Assembly: GCF_016785085.1 (NCBI RefSeq)
Contig: NZ_JAENHO010000004.1
Location: 124,001-188,000 of the forward strand
Direction of reading: 5' to 3'
DNA: 64,000 bases
Source: Paractinoplanes lichenicola
Lineage (GTDB): Bacteria; Actinomycetota; Actinomycetes; Mycobacteriales; Micromonosporaceae
Below are positions 34,361-43,728 of the stretch, one piece after another (position 1 is the first letter of the stretch; each line of letters starts with the position of its first letter). A model generated the notes under the pieces. The model was not told the DNA's origin. It was given only the letters and a program-made list of their open reading frames with translations, and did not search any database. A program made the position numbers and the translations under genes.

Positions 34361-36064
34361 TTAGTTGCCGTAGACCTCGAAGTTGTAAAGCGAGTAACCC
34401 CAGGCGGTCGCGCGTTGCGTTCCATAAATACGGACATATCGCGCCTGGGAGCTCAGGCCGGTGTGGTCGTCCTCGCCGCCGTTGGCACCCGTGACCGACC
34501 GCGCGGTGGTCCAGGTGGTGCCGTCAAGAGAGGTCTGGATCTGGTAGGCCGACCCGTAGGCGGCCTCCCACTGAAGCCGCACGCGGCTCACCGAACGGAC
34601 AGCGCCCAGGTCGACCCGGACCCACTGCGGGTCGCTGAAGGCGCTCGACCAGCGGGTTGTGGTGGAGGCGTCCACCGCGTTGGCGGCCGGGTACGAGGCG
34701 TTCTCCACGCTGGACGCCGTGGCCGGCTTGTTCAGCGACAGGTTCGTCGCGGGCGGCTGCCCGGTCAGCTCCTTGATCCGGATGTTGCGGAAGGACGCCT
34801 GGTCGCTTGCGCCGTGGTTCTGGATGCCGATGTAGCCGTCCAGGTTGCGGGCCGGGTCGGCGTTGGTGAAGTCGTTGATCAGCTTGCCGTTCAGGTAGAC
34901 GCGGATCCGCTGACCCTCGACGAGCAGCTCGTACGCGTTCCACTCGCCGGCCGGGTTGAGCGCCGCGTCGCGGGCGGCCAGGTCGGCCGACTTGAACGTG
35001 TAGATCGCGCCGGTGGTGCGGTCGGCCGCGTCGGTGGCGTCGATCTGCACCTCGTAGCCCTGGTTGACGGCCACCCACGGGTCGTTGCCCGGGTTGGGGA
35101 AGCCGACGAAGATGCCCGAGTTGCTGTCGCCGGTCAGCCGCCAGTCGGCCTTGAGCGAGTACGACGTGAACTGCTTGGCCGAATACCAGAACAGGCCCAT
35201 GCCGCCGGTCGAGCTCAGCGTGGCGTCGCTGTTGGTGAAGCTGCCCGGCCCGGCCTGCGACCAGCCGGTGGTGCTGCCGTCATAGAGCTTCGTGTAGCCG
35301 CTCTCGGGGCGGCAGTCGGCCTTGGCCCGGTTCGACGCGTAGCGCAGGCCGCCCAGCAGGTGGGTGCGGAAATTCGCTTCCCCGTACGAGGCCTGGGTGT
35401 GCCCGAAGCCCGTGTACCAGGAGCGGCCGCTGTCCACGGTCTTGCACCACGCGATCGGGTGGTCGGCGCCCATGTTGCCGCCCGAGTACGTCGACTCGTC
35501 CAGCGTGGCCAGCACGTGGGCACTGCCGCGCGGGTTGCTCTGGTAGTTGTAGAGCTCGTCCGTACGGGTCCACGCCTGCGGCAGGTGCGCGCTGCTCGGG
35601 TGCCCGCGGTCCTCGACCCGCGCGGTGACCTGCTGGATCGCCGGGTGCGAGTGGAAGTACGCGCCGACCAGCTGACCGTAGAAGGGCCAGCCGTACTCGG
35701 TGTCGGCCGCCGCGTGCACCCCGACGTATCCGCCGCCGCCACGAACGTACGACTCGAAAGCGGTCTGTTGGGTGTCGTTGAGGATGTCACCGGTCGTGTT
35801 GAGGAAGACGACCGCCTCGTACTGGGCCAGGTTGCCCGTCGTGAAGGCGCCCGCGTCCTCGGTGGCGGTGACCGTGAAGTTGTTGGCCGCGCCCAGGTCG
35901 CGGATGGTCTGGATGCCGACCGGGATGGCGTCGTGCCGGAACCCGGCCGTCTTCGAGAAGACCAGGACGTCGTACGGGGAATCGGCCGCCGAAGCGGGAC
36001 CAGCCGTGAACGTGCATGCGGCTAAAGCGATCAGTGTCGCCGCACCTGCTAGGACCTTGCGCAT
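34361..36064 (-). CDS. Secreted ThuA-DUF1080-discoidin protein
   Basis: This 567-aa exported protein has a signal peptide (about 1-26). A ThuA domain (about 30-240: DVLVFSKTAGFRHDAIPVGI, GGGYVGVHAAADTEYGW) has a glutamine-amidotransferase-like fold and is linked to trehalose or sugar use. A DUF1080/3-keto-disaccharide hydrolase-like domain follows (about 255-440: SNSGIFVGFPNPGNDPW, VYLNGKLINDF). The C-terminal F5/8-type (discoidin) carbohydrate-binding domain (about 450-567) closes the protein. An AGGAGG ribosome site precedes the ATG. DUF1080 proteins have been tied to 3-keto-sugar hydrolysis, which pairs well with a sugar dehydrogenase upstream. Only 21 bp separate it from the ebo-type cluster. 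Confidence 0.88.
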   Translation of the reverse strand: MRKVLAGAATLIALAACTFTAGPASAADSPYDVLVFSKTAGFRHDAIPVGIQTIRDLGAANNFTVTATEDAGAFTTGNLAQYEAVVFLNTTGDILNDTQQTAFESYVRGGGGYVGVHAAADTEYGWPFYGQLVGAYFHSHPAIQQVTARVEDRGHPSSAHLPQAWTRTDELYNYQSNPRGSAHVLATLDESTYSGGNMGADHPIAWCKTVDSGRSWYTGFGHTQASYGEANFRTHLLGGLRYASNRAKADCRPESGYTKLYDGSTTGWSQAGPGSFTNSDATLSSTGGMGLFWYSAKQFTSYSLKADWRLTGDSNSGIFVGFPNPGNDPWVAVNQGYEVQIDATDAADRTTGAIYTFKSADLAARDAALNPAGEWNAYELLVEGQRIRVYLNGKLINDFTNADPARNLDGYIGIQNHGASDQASFRNIRIKELTGQPPATNLSLNKPATASSVENASYPAANAVDASTTTRWSSAFSDPQWVRVDLGAVRSVSRVRLQWEAAYGSAYQIQTSLDGTTWTTARSVTGANGGEDDHTGLSSQARYVRIYGTQRATAWGYSLYNFEVYGN

Positions 36065-36090
36065 GAAGCGAGCCTCCTGAAGCGGGGGAG

Positions 36091-36122
36091 GTGGGCGCCC
36101 GCTTGGGGGAGCGGGCGCCCAC
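36091..36122 (-). terminator. Perfect 13-bp hairpin between secreted-protein genes
   Basis: GTGGGCGCCCGCT at 36091-36103 pairs perfectly with 36110-36122 across a 6-base loop. It lies 16 bases after the stop of the sugar dehydrogenase gene and upstream of the ThuA gene. There is no T-run, as is common for actinobacterial terminators. It may attenuate rather than stop transcription. Confidence 0.65.
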
Positions 36123-36138
36123 ACTCGACGGGGAAGGA

Positions 36139-38973
36139 TCAGCTGCCGTAGACCTCGAAGTTGAAGAGCGAATAGCCCCAGGCGGTGGCCCGGGTGGTGC
36201 CGTTGACGCGCACGTAGCGGGCCTGGGCGTTCAGACCGGTGATGTCGTCGGACCCGCCGTCACCTCCGGTCACCGAGCGGGCGGTGGCCCAGGTGGTGCC
36301 GTTGGTGGACGTTTGGATCTGATAAGCCGAGCCGTAGGCGGCTTCCCACTGAAGACGGACGCGACTCACATTGAAAGCAGCGCCGAGATCGACCTGGATC
36401 CACTGCGGATCGCTGAAGGCGCTCGACCACCGCGTCGTGGCCGAGGCGTCCACCGCGGCCGAGGCCGGGTAGGTGGCGTTCTCGACGCTGGAGGCGGTGG
36501 CCGGCTTGTTGAGCGACAGCAGACTGGCCGCCGTGCCGGTGGCGAAGGAGAAGCTGTCCACGTCGAACAGCGCGCCCGTAGTGCCGCCGGCGAACGTCAG
36601 GTAGAGCGACGTCGTGCCGGCCGGGGCCCCGCTGATCGCCCCAGTGACGTTGACGAACGTGTCCCACGAGCCGGTCGGGGCCACCGCGGCCGAGCCGATG
36701 ACGGTTCCGGTCGGTGATCCCGTACGGACCTGGAGCGTGCCCCCGATGCCGGCCGAGGAGACCCGGGCCGTGAACGAGGTGGCGTTGTTCAGCTTGTACG
36801 GGTCGAACTGGATCCAGTCGCCGTTGGTGATGTCGCCGACCGTCTGCCCGCCCTCGGCCGTCGTCTTGGACATCTTGGCCACGCCCGACGACGTCTTGTA
36901 GTGCTCGGCCTGCCGCTTGCGGGGCGCCAGGATGTGCTGCGCGTGCGTGGTCAGGCCGCCCTTGTCCGTGTACGCCGCGTCGAAGATCGGGAAGATGTTC
37001 GCCGCGTCGTCGTGCTCGCCGTCGGTCGGGATCGTGATCGTGCCCGAGCAGCCGGTCTGCGACGTGATCTGGTGCGCGTGCTGGTCGTGCCCGAGCACGT
37101 AGGCCATCGTCACCTTGGTGCAGTCGATCGTCCCGTCCTCGGGGTCGGTCACGGTGACGCTCCACGGGATGCTGTCGCCGAACGACGCCAGCTGCCCCGC
37201 GGCCGGGGAGTTGATGGTCACGGTCGGCGCGGTGTTGCCGACGCTGATGCTCACGCTCGACGTGCCGGTCGCCCCCTGCGGGTCCCGTACGGTCAAGGTC
37301 GCGGTGTAGGTGCCGTTGGTGGCGTACGTCTTGGCCGGGTTGGCCGCCGTCGACGTGGTGCCGTCGCCGAACGCCCACGAGTAGGTGAGCGCCCCGCCCT
37401 CGGGATCGCTGCTGCCCGCCGACGAGAACGTGACCGTCAGCGGCGCCGCCCCGGAGGTCGGGGTCGCACTGGCCACCGCGGTCGGCGCCCGGTTGCCGCC
37501 GGCCACGTAGTCGTAGCGGTAGAGGGCCGAGTTGGCGTCGCCGTTGAAGTAGCCGGTGCCGTAGTCGAGGACGTAGAGCGCGCCGTCGGGGCCGAACGCC
37601 ATGTCCATGACCTGCTTGCCGTTCCACGGGAACGTGTCGATCGCGCCGTACGTGCCGTCGGCGTTGACCACGGTCGGCTTGATCCAGCCCCGGCCGAACT
37701 CGCCGGCGAAGAACTGCCCGTCGAAGACCTGCGGGAACTTCGTGGTGGAGGGGTTGCTCGCGCTGTACCGGTAGACCGGGCCACCCATCGGCGACTCGGA
37801 GCCCCCGCCGAACTCGGGCGGCGAGCCCGCGTCCCCGGCGTACCGGATCCAGGCGGGTTTGGCGGCGGGCAGCGTGCCCAGGCCGGTGTTGCGGAACGAG
37901 TTGTTCGTCGGGCCGCCGGTGCAGTTGTATTTGGCGCCGCCGGTGCCGGCCGCGAAGTCCCATTCGTTGTACGTCTCGGCGCTGGTGTTGGTGCCCGTGC
38001 AGTAGGGCCAGCCGTAGTTGCCGGGCGCGGTGACCCGGTTGAACTCGACCTGCCCGGACGGGCCGCGGGTGGCCGACGACGTGCCCGCGTCGGGACCGTA
38101 GTCACCCACGTAGACCGCGCCGGTGGCCTTGTCCACACTGATCCGGAACGGGTTGCGGAAGCCCATCGCATAGATCTCGGGCTTGGTGTTGGCGGTGCCC
38201 GGCGCGAACAGGTTGCCCGCCGGGATCGCGTACGTGCCGTTGGCGTTGGGCTTGATCCGCAGGATCTTGCCGCGCAGGTCGTTGGTGTTGCCCGCGCTGC
38301 GCTGGGCGTCGTAGACCGGGTTGCGGTTGGTGCGCTCGTCGATCGGGGAGTAGCCGGCCGAGTCGAACGGGTTGGAGTCGTCGCCGGTCGAGATGTAGAG
38401 GTTGCCGGCCGCGTCCCAGTCCATGTCGCCGCCGACGTGGCAGCACATGCCCCGGTCGGTCGGCACGTCGAGCACGTTGACCTGGCTGGCCGTGTTCACG
38501 GTGAAGTCGGCGTTGAGCGTGAACCGGGACAGCCGGTTGACGCCGGCCCAGGTGGCCCAGGTGGCGGCCGTGCCGGTGGCCGGGGCGTCGCCCGCGGGCG
38601 TGCTCAGCGGGGGCGCGTAGAAGAGGTAGATGTGCCGGTTCGTGGCGAAGCCGGGGTCGACCGCCACGCCCTGCAGACCCTCCTCGTCGTGGGTGTAGAC
38701 GGGGATGGTCGCGATCACTGCCGTGTTGCCGCTGGCGTCCGTACGCCGGAGCGTGCCGTTACGCGCGGTGTGCAGCACCGAGCGGTCGGGCAGCACGGCC
38801 AGGCTCATCGGCTCGCCCGTCTCGGCGACGCCCTTGGCCAGCGTGACCTGCTGGAAGTCGGCCGGGTTGATCACCGCGGAGGCCGGCGTGGCGGCGACAC
38901 TGAGGACGGTGGAGAGGAGCAGAGCGGCCGTACTCATCGTTACTAATCGATGGGTGAAAGTCCGTTTGTTCAC
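36139..38973 (-). CDS. Secreted PQQ-type sugar dehydrogenase with PKD, CBM6 and discoidin domains
   Basis: This 944-aa exported protein has a signal peptide (about 1-33). A glucose/sorbosone-dehydrogenase beta-propeller follows (about 40-500: MSLAVLPDRSVLHTARNGTL, GDMDWDAAGNLYISTGDDSN, PWNGKQVMDMAFGPDGALYV). A PKD domain (about 505-590: LTYSWAFGDGTTSTAANPAK) and a CBM6-like sugar-binding domain (about 690-815) come next, and a discoidin domain (about 820-944) ends the protein. The propeller should oxidise sugars with a quinone cofactor outside the cell. Its discoidin domain is nearly identical to that of the downstream ThuA protein. GGAAGGGACC upstream provides the ribosome site. Confidence 0.9.
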   Translation of the reverse strand: MNKRTFTHRLVTMSTAALLLSTVLSVAATPASAVINPADFQQVTLAKGVAETGEPMSLAVLPDRSVLHTARNGTLRRTDASGNTAVIATIPVYTHDEEGLQGVAVDPGFATNRHIYLFYAPPLSTPAGDAPATGTAATWATWAGVNRLSRFTLNADFTVNTASQVNVLDVPTDRGMCCHVGGDMDWDAAGNLYISTGDDSNPFDSAGYSPIDERTNRNPVYDAQRSAGNTNDLRGKILRIKPNANGTYAIPAGNLFAPGTANTKPEIYAMGFRNPFRISVDKATGAVYVGDYGPDAGTSSATRGPSGQVEFNRVTAPGNYGWPYCTGTNTSAETYNEWDFAAGTGGAKYNCTGGPTNNSFRNTGLGTLPAAKPAWIRYAGDAGSPPEFGGGSESPMGGPVYRYSASNPSTTKFPQVFDGQFFAGEFGRGWIKPTVVNADGTYGAIDTFPWNGKQVMDMAFGPDGALYVLDYGTGYFNGDANSALYRYDYVAGGNRAPTAVASATPTSGAAPLTVTFSSAGSSDPEGGALTYSWAFGDGTTSTAANPAKTYATNGTYTATLTVRDPQGATGTSSVSISVGNTAPTVTINSPAAGQLASFGDSIPWSVTVTDPEDGTIDCTKVTMAYVLGHDQHAHQITSQTGCSGTITIPTDGEHDDAANIFPIFDAAYTDKGGLTTHAQHILAPRKRQAEHYKTSSGVAKMSKTTAEGGQTVGDITNGDWIQFDPYKLNNATSFTARVSSAGIGGTLQVRTGSPTGTVIGSAAVAPTGSWDTFVNVTGAISGAPAGTTSLYLTFAGGTTGALFDVDSFSFATGTAASLLSLNKPATASSVENATYPASAAVDASATTRWSSAFSDPQWIQVDLGAAFNVSRVRLQWEAAYGSAYQIQTSTNGTTWATARSVTGGDGGSDDITGLNAQARYVRVNGTTRATAWGYSLFNFEVYGS

Positions 38974-39130
38974 GTGGTCCCTTCCTGACTGGGGATTGCC
39001 AGGCGGGCTTCTCCGGCATCAGCGGGGATCTGATACGCGCCGGAAACATTCCCGTAGTGGGCCTTGAGGTTATGAACTTCGCGACGGTCCTGTCCAGACT
39101 TTCGGATCGATCAGCATAACTTTTGCAGCA
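38974..39130 (-). promoter_or_regulatory. Promoter region of the sugar dehydrogenase/ebo block
   Basis: This 157-bp gap precedes the secreted dehydrogenase. It is AT-richer than its surroundings and contains CGGAAACATTCCC around 39043-39055, a partial dyad (GGAA-3-TTCC) that could bind a LacI- or ROK-type regulator. I see no convincing -35/-10 pair. It is the last gap over 75 bp before the ebo-type cluster on this strand. Confidence 0.35.
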
Positions 39131-40948
39131 TCAGTCGAAAGCTGCGCCGGGGTCTTCACGGCTTGAAATAAGCCGGACCGTGAACGTCGTCCCGACGTGC
39201 TGCCGGCTCTCGACCTCGATGCGGCCGCCGTGGTCGGTGACGATCCGATGGGCGATCGTCAGGCCCAGGCCGGTGCCGCCGGTCGCGCGCTGCCGGGCGG
39301 GGTCGGCCCGCCAGAACCGGTCGAACACGTGCGGCAGGTCGCTCGCGGCGATGCCGACGCCGGTGTCCTGCACGGTCAGCACGCCCTCGCCGCCCTCGGC
39401 CCGCACCCGTACGAGCACCTGGCCCTGCTTGTCGGTGTAGCGGATCGCGTTGGTCAGCAGGTTGCCCAGCACCTGGCGGATCCGGTCCTGGTCGGCCTCC
39501 ACCCAGACCGGCGCCGACGCGTCCACGGTCAGCGCCACCTGCGCCTCGGCGGCCACCGCCCGGTGCGCGGTCACGCTGCCCGAGGCCAGCTCGGCCAGGT
39601 CGACCGGCGCCTTGGTGTAGCCCAGGTCGCCCGCCTCGGCCAGCGCCAGCACCTGCAGGTCGTCCAGGATCCGGCTCTGCAGCATCGTCTCCTCGTGCAG
39701 CGAGACGAAGAGCTCCCGGCTCGGCTCGATCACGCCGTCCGAGAGGCCCTCGAGATAGCCCCGCAAGTTCGACAACGGCGTACGCATCTCGTGCGCGACG
39801 TCCGCGATGAGCCGGCGCTGCTGCTCCTCGCTCTGCTGCACGGCCGCGGCCATCGAGTTGAACGAGGTGCCCAGCCGGGCCAGCTCGCCCCGCCCCTTGA
39901 TCCGCACCCGCGCGTCGAGCTGACCCGCCGCGAGCATCTGGGAGGCCCCGGTGAGCCGCCGCACCGGGCTGCTGACCTGCCGGGCGATCAGGAACGTGCC
40001 GATCAGCGCGACCACGATCAGCCCGGCCGCGCCCGCAATGCCGGGCCGGCCGAACTCCGCGAGGTCGATCCCGCCGCGGCCACCCAGGTAGAGCTCGAGC
40101 GGGACGGCCGCGCTGGTCACCACGGTGTCCGTGTAGGCCTGGCTCACACAGGTGATGATCTCCTTGGCGCTCGGGCTGGGCGCGGCGCCCGGCGCACGGA
40201 TCCGGTCCGGCAGGAAAGCAGTGTCCTGTCGCACGCCGGCGCACTGGAAGTAGAAGTCCCAGTAGCTGAAGAACCATTCGTCGTCGCTCAGCACCTTGGT
40301 CAGGGCGCGGCGGGTGCACTCGGGCGAGCGTTTCAGCTGATCCGGCGTCACGTACGGCGCGGACGCCAGGCCCAGGGCGTCCTCGTCGCCGAGGGTCTCG
40401 TTGAGGCAGCGCACGAGCACCAGGCCGGTGCGGAACTGGGCGGCCTGCCGGAGCACCAGCGCCGCCGTGGTGCCGAAGAGCGGATCGGTGGGTGTCGCGC
40501 CGAAGATGTTGCTCGGCACCAGCCTCAGCTTCTGATAGGTCGCGGGGCTGATCTGCCGCCGCGCCTCCGCCTCGGTCATGACCAGCGGGACCGTGATCGG
40601 CGGGAGGGCGTCGATGGGGTACGCGATCGGCTGCACCGGCCCGGACGCCCGCTTGGCCTGGATGTCCGAGTCGACCAGCACGATGCCGTCGTCGGCCGTC
40701 TGCACCCGGATGTGCAGGCCGGTGCGGTCGGACAGGTCGGTGACCAGGCCGTCCAGCCCCGGCCAGCGGCCATGCGCCCGCCCGAACTCCTGGATCTCCT
40801 CGACGATCTCGGCCCGGTACAGGTTCTGCGACTCCACCGCCTTGGACACCTCACGCTGGGTCAGCTGCAGGGTGAGGAACGCGGTGGCCCCGATCGCGCT
40901 CACCGCCACCAGCATCACCAGCGCGAAGATGCGTACGCGGAAGCTCAA
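39131..40948 (-). CDS. Sensor histidine kinase with large extracytoplasmic domain
   Basis: This 605-aa HisKA-type kinase has one helix at the N-terminus (IFALVMLVAVSAIGATAFLT). An extracytoplasmic domain of about 270 residues follows, with three or four Cys, and then a second helix (AGLIVVALIGTFLIARQVSS). HAMP, HisKA (the His of LIADVAHEMRTPLSNLRGYL) and HATPase (NLLTNAIRY, DTGVGI, GGTGLGLTIA) domains complete it. The start is a TTG overlapping the regulator's stop by 4 bases. The big sensor domain implies recognition of an external molecule or disulphide state. It lies upstream of the secreted sugar dehydrogenase gene on the same strand, so it may respond to or control that block. Confidence 0.92.
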   Translation of the reverse strand: MSFRVRIFALVMLVAVSAIGATAFLTLQLTQREVSKAVESQNLYRAEIVEEIQEFGRAHGRWPGLDGLVTDLSDRTGLHIRVQTADDGIVLVDSDIQAKRASGPVQPIAYPIDALPPITVPLVMTEAEARRQISPATYQKLRLVPSNIFGATPTDPLFGTTAALVLRQAAQFRTGLVLVRCLNETLGDEDALGLASAPYVTPDQLKRSPECTRRALTKVLSDDEWFFSYWDFYFQCAGVRQDTAFLPDRIRAPGAAPSPSAKEIITCVSQAYTDTVVTSAAVPLELYLGGRGGIDLAEFGRPGIAGAAGLIVVALIGTFLIARQVSSPVRRLTGASQMLAAGQLDARVRIKGRGELARLGTSFNSMAAAVQQSEEQQRRLIADVAHEMRTPLSNLRGYLEGLSDGVIEPSRELFVSLHEETMLQSRILDDLQVLALAEAGDLGYTKAPVDLAELASGSVTAHRAVAAEAQVALTVDASAPVWVEADQDRIRQVLGNLLTNAIRYTDKQGQVLVRVRAEGGEGVLTVQDTGVGIAASDLPHVFDRFWRADPARQRATGGTGLGLTIAHRIVTDHGGRIEVESRQHVGTTFTVRLISSREDPGAAFD

Positions 40949-41628
40949 GACTCGCCCATCCGGTAGCCCCGGCCGTACACGGTCTGCACGTAGCGGGGCT
41001 CGGCCGGGTTGTCCTCGATCTTGCGGCGCAGGTTGACGATGTGCGCGTCGACCGTCCGGTTGGACACGTCGTGCTCGAAGCCGAACGTCTTGTCGATGAT
41101 CTGGCCGCGGGTGAACACCCGGCCCGGCTCGCGCGCCAGCAGCTCGAGGATGCCGAACTCCTTGGCGGTCAGGGTGACGGCCGCGCCGCGTACGCGAACC
41201 TCGAACCGGCCCGCGTCGACTTCCAGCTCACCCACCCGGAGCACCGACGACGGGCCTTCGGCCTTCCCCGTACGCCGCAGGAGCGCCCGCACCCGGGCGG
41301 TGAGCTCGCGCGGGCTGACCGGCTTGGGCATGTAGTCGTCGGCGCCGATGTCCAGGCCCAGCAGCATGTCGTTCTCCGACGAGCGGGCCGTCACCATCAG
41401 GATCGCCACGTTCGACTCGGCTCGCAGGATCCGGCACACGTCCAGCCCGTCGACCAGCGGCATCATCACATCGAGCACGATCAGGTCGGGCTTGCGGGCC
41501 CGGGCCACGTCGAGCGCCGACCGGCCGTCACCGACAGTGATGACCTGGTGGCCCTCGCGCTCCAGATAGAGCCGGATGAGCTGGGCGTGCTTCGGGTCGT
41601 CGTCGGCCACCAGGATACGTGCGGTCAC
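40945..41628 (-). CDS. Response regulator, OmpR/PhoB family
   Basis: This 227-aa regulator is coupled to the kinase that follows. The receiver domain has Asp9-Asp10-Asp11, the phosphorylation site Asp53 in LIVLDVMMP and the Lys of MPKPVSP. The winged-helix domain carries LTAKEFGILELLAREPGRVF and VDAHIVNLRRKIEDNPAEPR. The GTG at 41628 is the natural start, because the frame upstream encodes nothing typical of the family. The gene diverges from asparagine synthase at 41772 over 143 bp. Confidence 0.93.
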   Translation of the reverse strand: MTARILVADDDPKHAQLIRLYLEREGHQVITVGDGRSALDVARARKPDLIVLDVMMPLVDGLDVCRILRAESNVAILMVTARSSENDMLLGLDIGADDYMPKPVSPRELTARVRALLRRTGKAEGPSSVLRVGELEVDAGRFEVRVRGAAVTLTAKEFGILELLAREPGRVFTRGQIIDKTFGFEHDVSNRTVDAHIVNLRRKIEDNPAEPRYVQTVYGRGYRMGES

Positions 41629-41771
41629 GCTCGCGATTCTGACCTCTCCGCACCACCCCGGCCAAGAAATGTTGGATTCCCGTGAAGATCCCGGCCGATT
41701 GCCGTGCGGCCACAAGTTCTTCACAGGTCGCCCCGCACGCTGCCGGAGCAACGCCAACGGGAGGAGCCGAC

Positions 41772-43706
41772 ATGTGTGGGTTGAACGTCTTTGTGAGCAG
41801 CCGGCCGGCCGCCGGAGCGCCGGACCCGGCGTCCCAGGCCGCCTTCGCCGCCGCGCTCGAGACGATGCACCACCGCGGGCCGGACGACACCCGGGTCGAG
41901 TTCGCCGACGGCGCCGCGTTCGGCTTCAAGCGGCTCGCGATCATCGACCGCACCGAGGCCGCCCAGCCCGTGCACTACCGGGACCGCTGGACCGTGGTGT
42001 TCAACGGCGAGATCTACAACTACCGGGAGCTGCGGGCCGAGCTGATCCGCGACCACGGCGCCACGTTCGCTACCGAGGGTGACAGCGAGGTGCTGGCCGC
42101 GGCCTTCCACTTCTGGGGCCCGGCCGCCCTGCCCCGGCTGCGCGGCATGTTCGCCTTCGCCGCGTACGATCACTGGACCGGCACCCTGCACGCCGCCCGC
42201 GACCAGTTCGGCATCAAGCCGCTCTACATCCTCGAGACCGTGGACGGGCTGTTCCTGGCCAGCGAGCGCAAGGCCCTGCTGCCGTTCAGCGGCGACTCGG
42301 CCGCGCAGCTCGACACCGACGCGCTGGCCCACTACTTCACGTTCCAGTTCGTGCCCGACCCGCAGACCCTGCACCGGCAGATCCGCCGGCTGCCCCCGGG
42401 CCACCGCCTGACCTGGTCCGCCGCCGGTGGCCTGCGCCTGGACCGCTACTTCCGCCCGTCGCTGCGGCCCCGTACGTCTTCGACTTTTGTGGAGGACATC
42501 CAGCACGCGCTGCGCGACAGCGTCCGCGCTCACCTGCACGCCGAGGTGCCGGTCGGAGCCTTCCTGTCCAGCGGCGTCGACTCGTCGGCCATCGTCGCGC
42601 TGGCCCGCGAATACAAGCCCGACCTGCACGTCTTCACGGCCGGGTTCGCCCACGAGGGCTACTCCGAGATCGACATCGCCCAGGACACGGCCCAGCAGCT
42701 CGGCGTACGGATCACCCCGACCGTCGTCACCGAGGACGACGTGATCCGCGAGCTGCCCCGCATCGTGCAGCTGCTCGACGACCCGGTCGCCGACCCGTCC
42801 CTGATCCCCCTGTATTTCCTGGCCCAGACCGCGTCGCGCTACGTCACCGTGGTGCTCTCCGGCGAGGGCTCCGACGAGCTGTTCGGCGGCTACACGATCT
42901 ATCGCGAGCCCGCGTCGCTGGCCGGCATCGAACGCCTCCCCGCCGGGATGAAGAGGGGACTGCGCGGCCTGGCCCACGCCATCCCCGAGGGTGTCCGCGG
43001 CCGCAGCTTCCTCGAACGCGGCACCACCCCCATCGAGGAGCGCTACTACGGCAACGCCCGCATCTTCACCCCCGAGGAGAAGGCCGAGCTGCTGCGCTTC
43101 ACCGCCGAACCCCACACGTCGATCACTTCCCACCTGTACGCCGAGACCGCCGACGTCGACGACGCGACCTCCATGCAGTACGTCGACCTGCACACCTGGC
43201 TGCCCGGCGACATCCTGGCCAAGGCCGACCGCATGTCGATGGCCCACTCGCTGGAACTGCGTGTCCCCTTCCTCGACCAGGCGGTCTACGCGGCCGCGGC
43301 CGGCCTGCCGACCGAGCTCAAACTCCCCTCGAACAACAAGCACACCACCAAGCACGCCCTGCGCGAGGCCATGCGCGGCATCGTCCCCGAATCCGTCCGC
43401 GAACGCCGCAAGCTGGGCTTCCCCACCCCCACCCGGCTGTGGCTGAAAGGCGGAATCGGCGACTGGGTGGGCGGCCTGATCTCCGGCTCGGCCCCCCGCC
43501 ACCTGATCGACGTCGACTACGCCCTGCGCCTGCTCACCGACCACCGCGCCGGCACGGCCGACAACTCCCGCAAGGTCTGGGCGGTCGCCATGTTCGCCCT
43601 GTGGTGGGCCATCAACGTGGACGGCACCATCCGCCCCGAACCCGCCCTCATGGCCCCGCCCCAGCCGGCCGGAGACCGATGGGCGACAGTTATGACTGGC
43701 CAGTAG
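41772..43706 (+). CDS. asnB: Asparagine synthase (glutamine-hydrolysing)
   Basis: This 644-aa two-domain enzyme makes asparagine from aspartate, ATP and glutamine. The processed N-terminus would expose Cys2 (MCGLNVFVSS), the glutaminase nucleophile. The glutaminase domain continues with HHRGPDDT, RLAIID and FNGEIYNYRELRAEL. The synthetase domain has the pyrophosphate loop FLSSGVDSSAIVALA and LSGEGSDELFGGY. The C-terminus ends with RERRKLGFPTPTRLWLKGGI. The ATG at 41772 (GGAGGAG ribosome site) is fixed by the catalytic Cys, although the frame is open 90 bases upstream. The same fold occurs in amidotransferases of secondary metabolism, but the sequence looks like a housekeeping enzyme. Confidence 0.93.
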   Translation: MCGLNVFVSSRPAAGAPDPASQAAFAAALETMHHRGPDDTRVEFADGAAFGFKRLAIIDRTEAAQPVHYRDRWTVVFNGEIYNYRELRAELIRDHGATFATEGDSEVLAAAFHFWGPAALPRLRGMFAFAAYDHWTGTLHAARDQFGIKPLYILETVDGLFLASERKALLPFSGDSAAQLDTDALAHYFTFQFVPDPQTLHRQIRRLPPGHRLTWSAAGGLRLDRYFRPSLRPRTSSTFVEDIQHALRDSVRAHLHAEVPVGAFLSSGVDSSAIVALAREYKPDLHVFTAGFAHEGYSEIDIAQDTAQQLGVRITPTVVTEDDVIRELPRIVQLLDDPVADPSLIPLYFLAQTASRYVTVVLSGEGSDELFGGYTIYREPASLAGIERLPAGMKRGLRGLAHAIPEGVRGRSFLERGTTPIEERYYGNARIFTPEEKAELLRFTAEPHTSITSHLYAETADVDDATSMQYVDLHTWLPGDILAKADRMSMAHSLELRVPFLDQAVYAAAAGLPTELKLPSNNKHTTKHALREAMRGIVPESVRERRKLGFPTPTRLWLKGGIGDWVGGLISGSAPRHLIDVDYALRLLTDHRAGTADNSRKVWAVAMFALWWAINVDGTIRPEPALMAPPQPAGDRWATVMTGQ

Positions 43707-43728
43707 CTTCCGTGGCTACCATCCAGCC

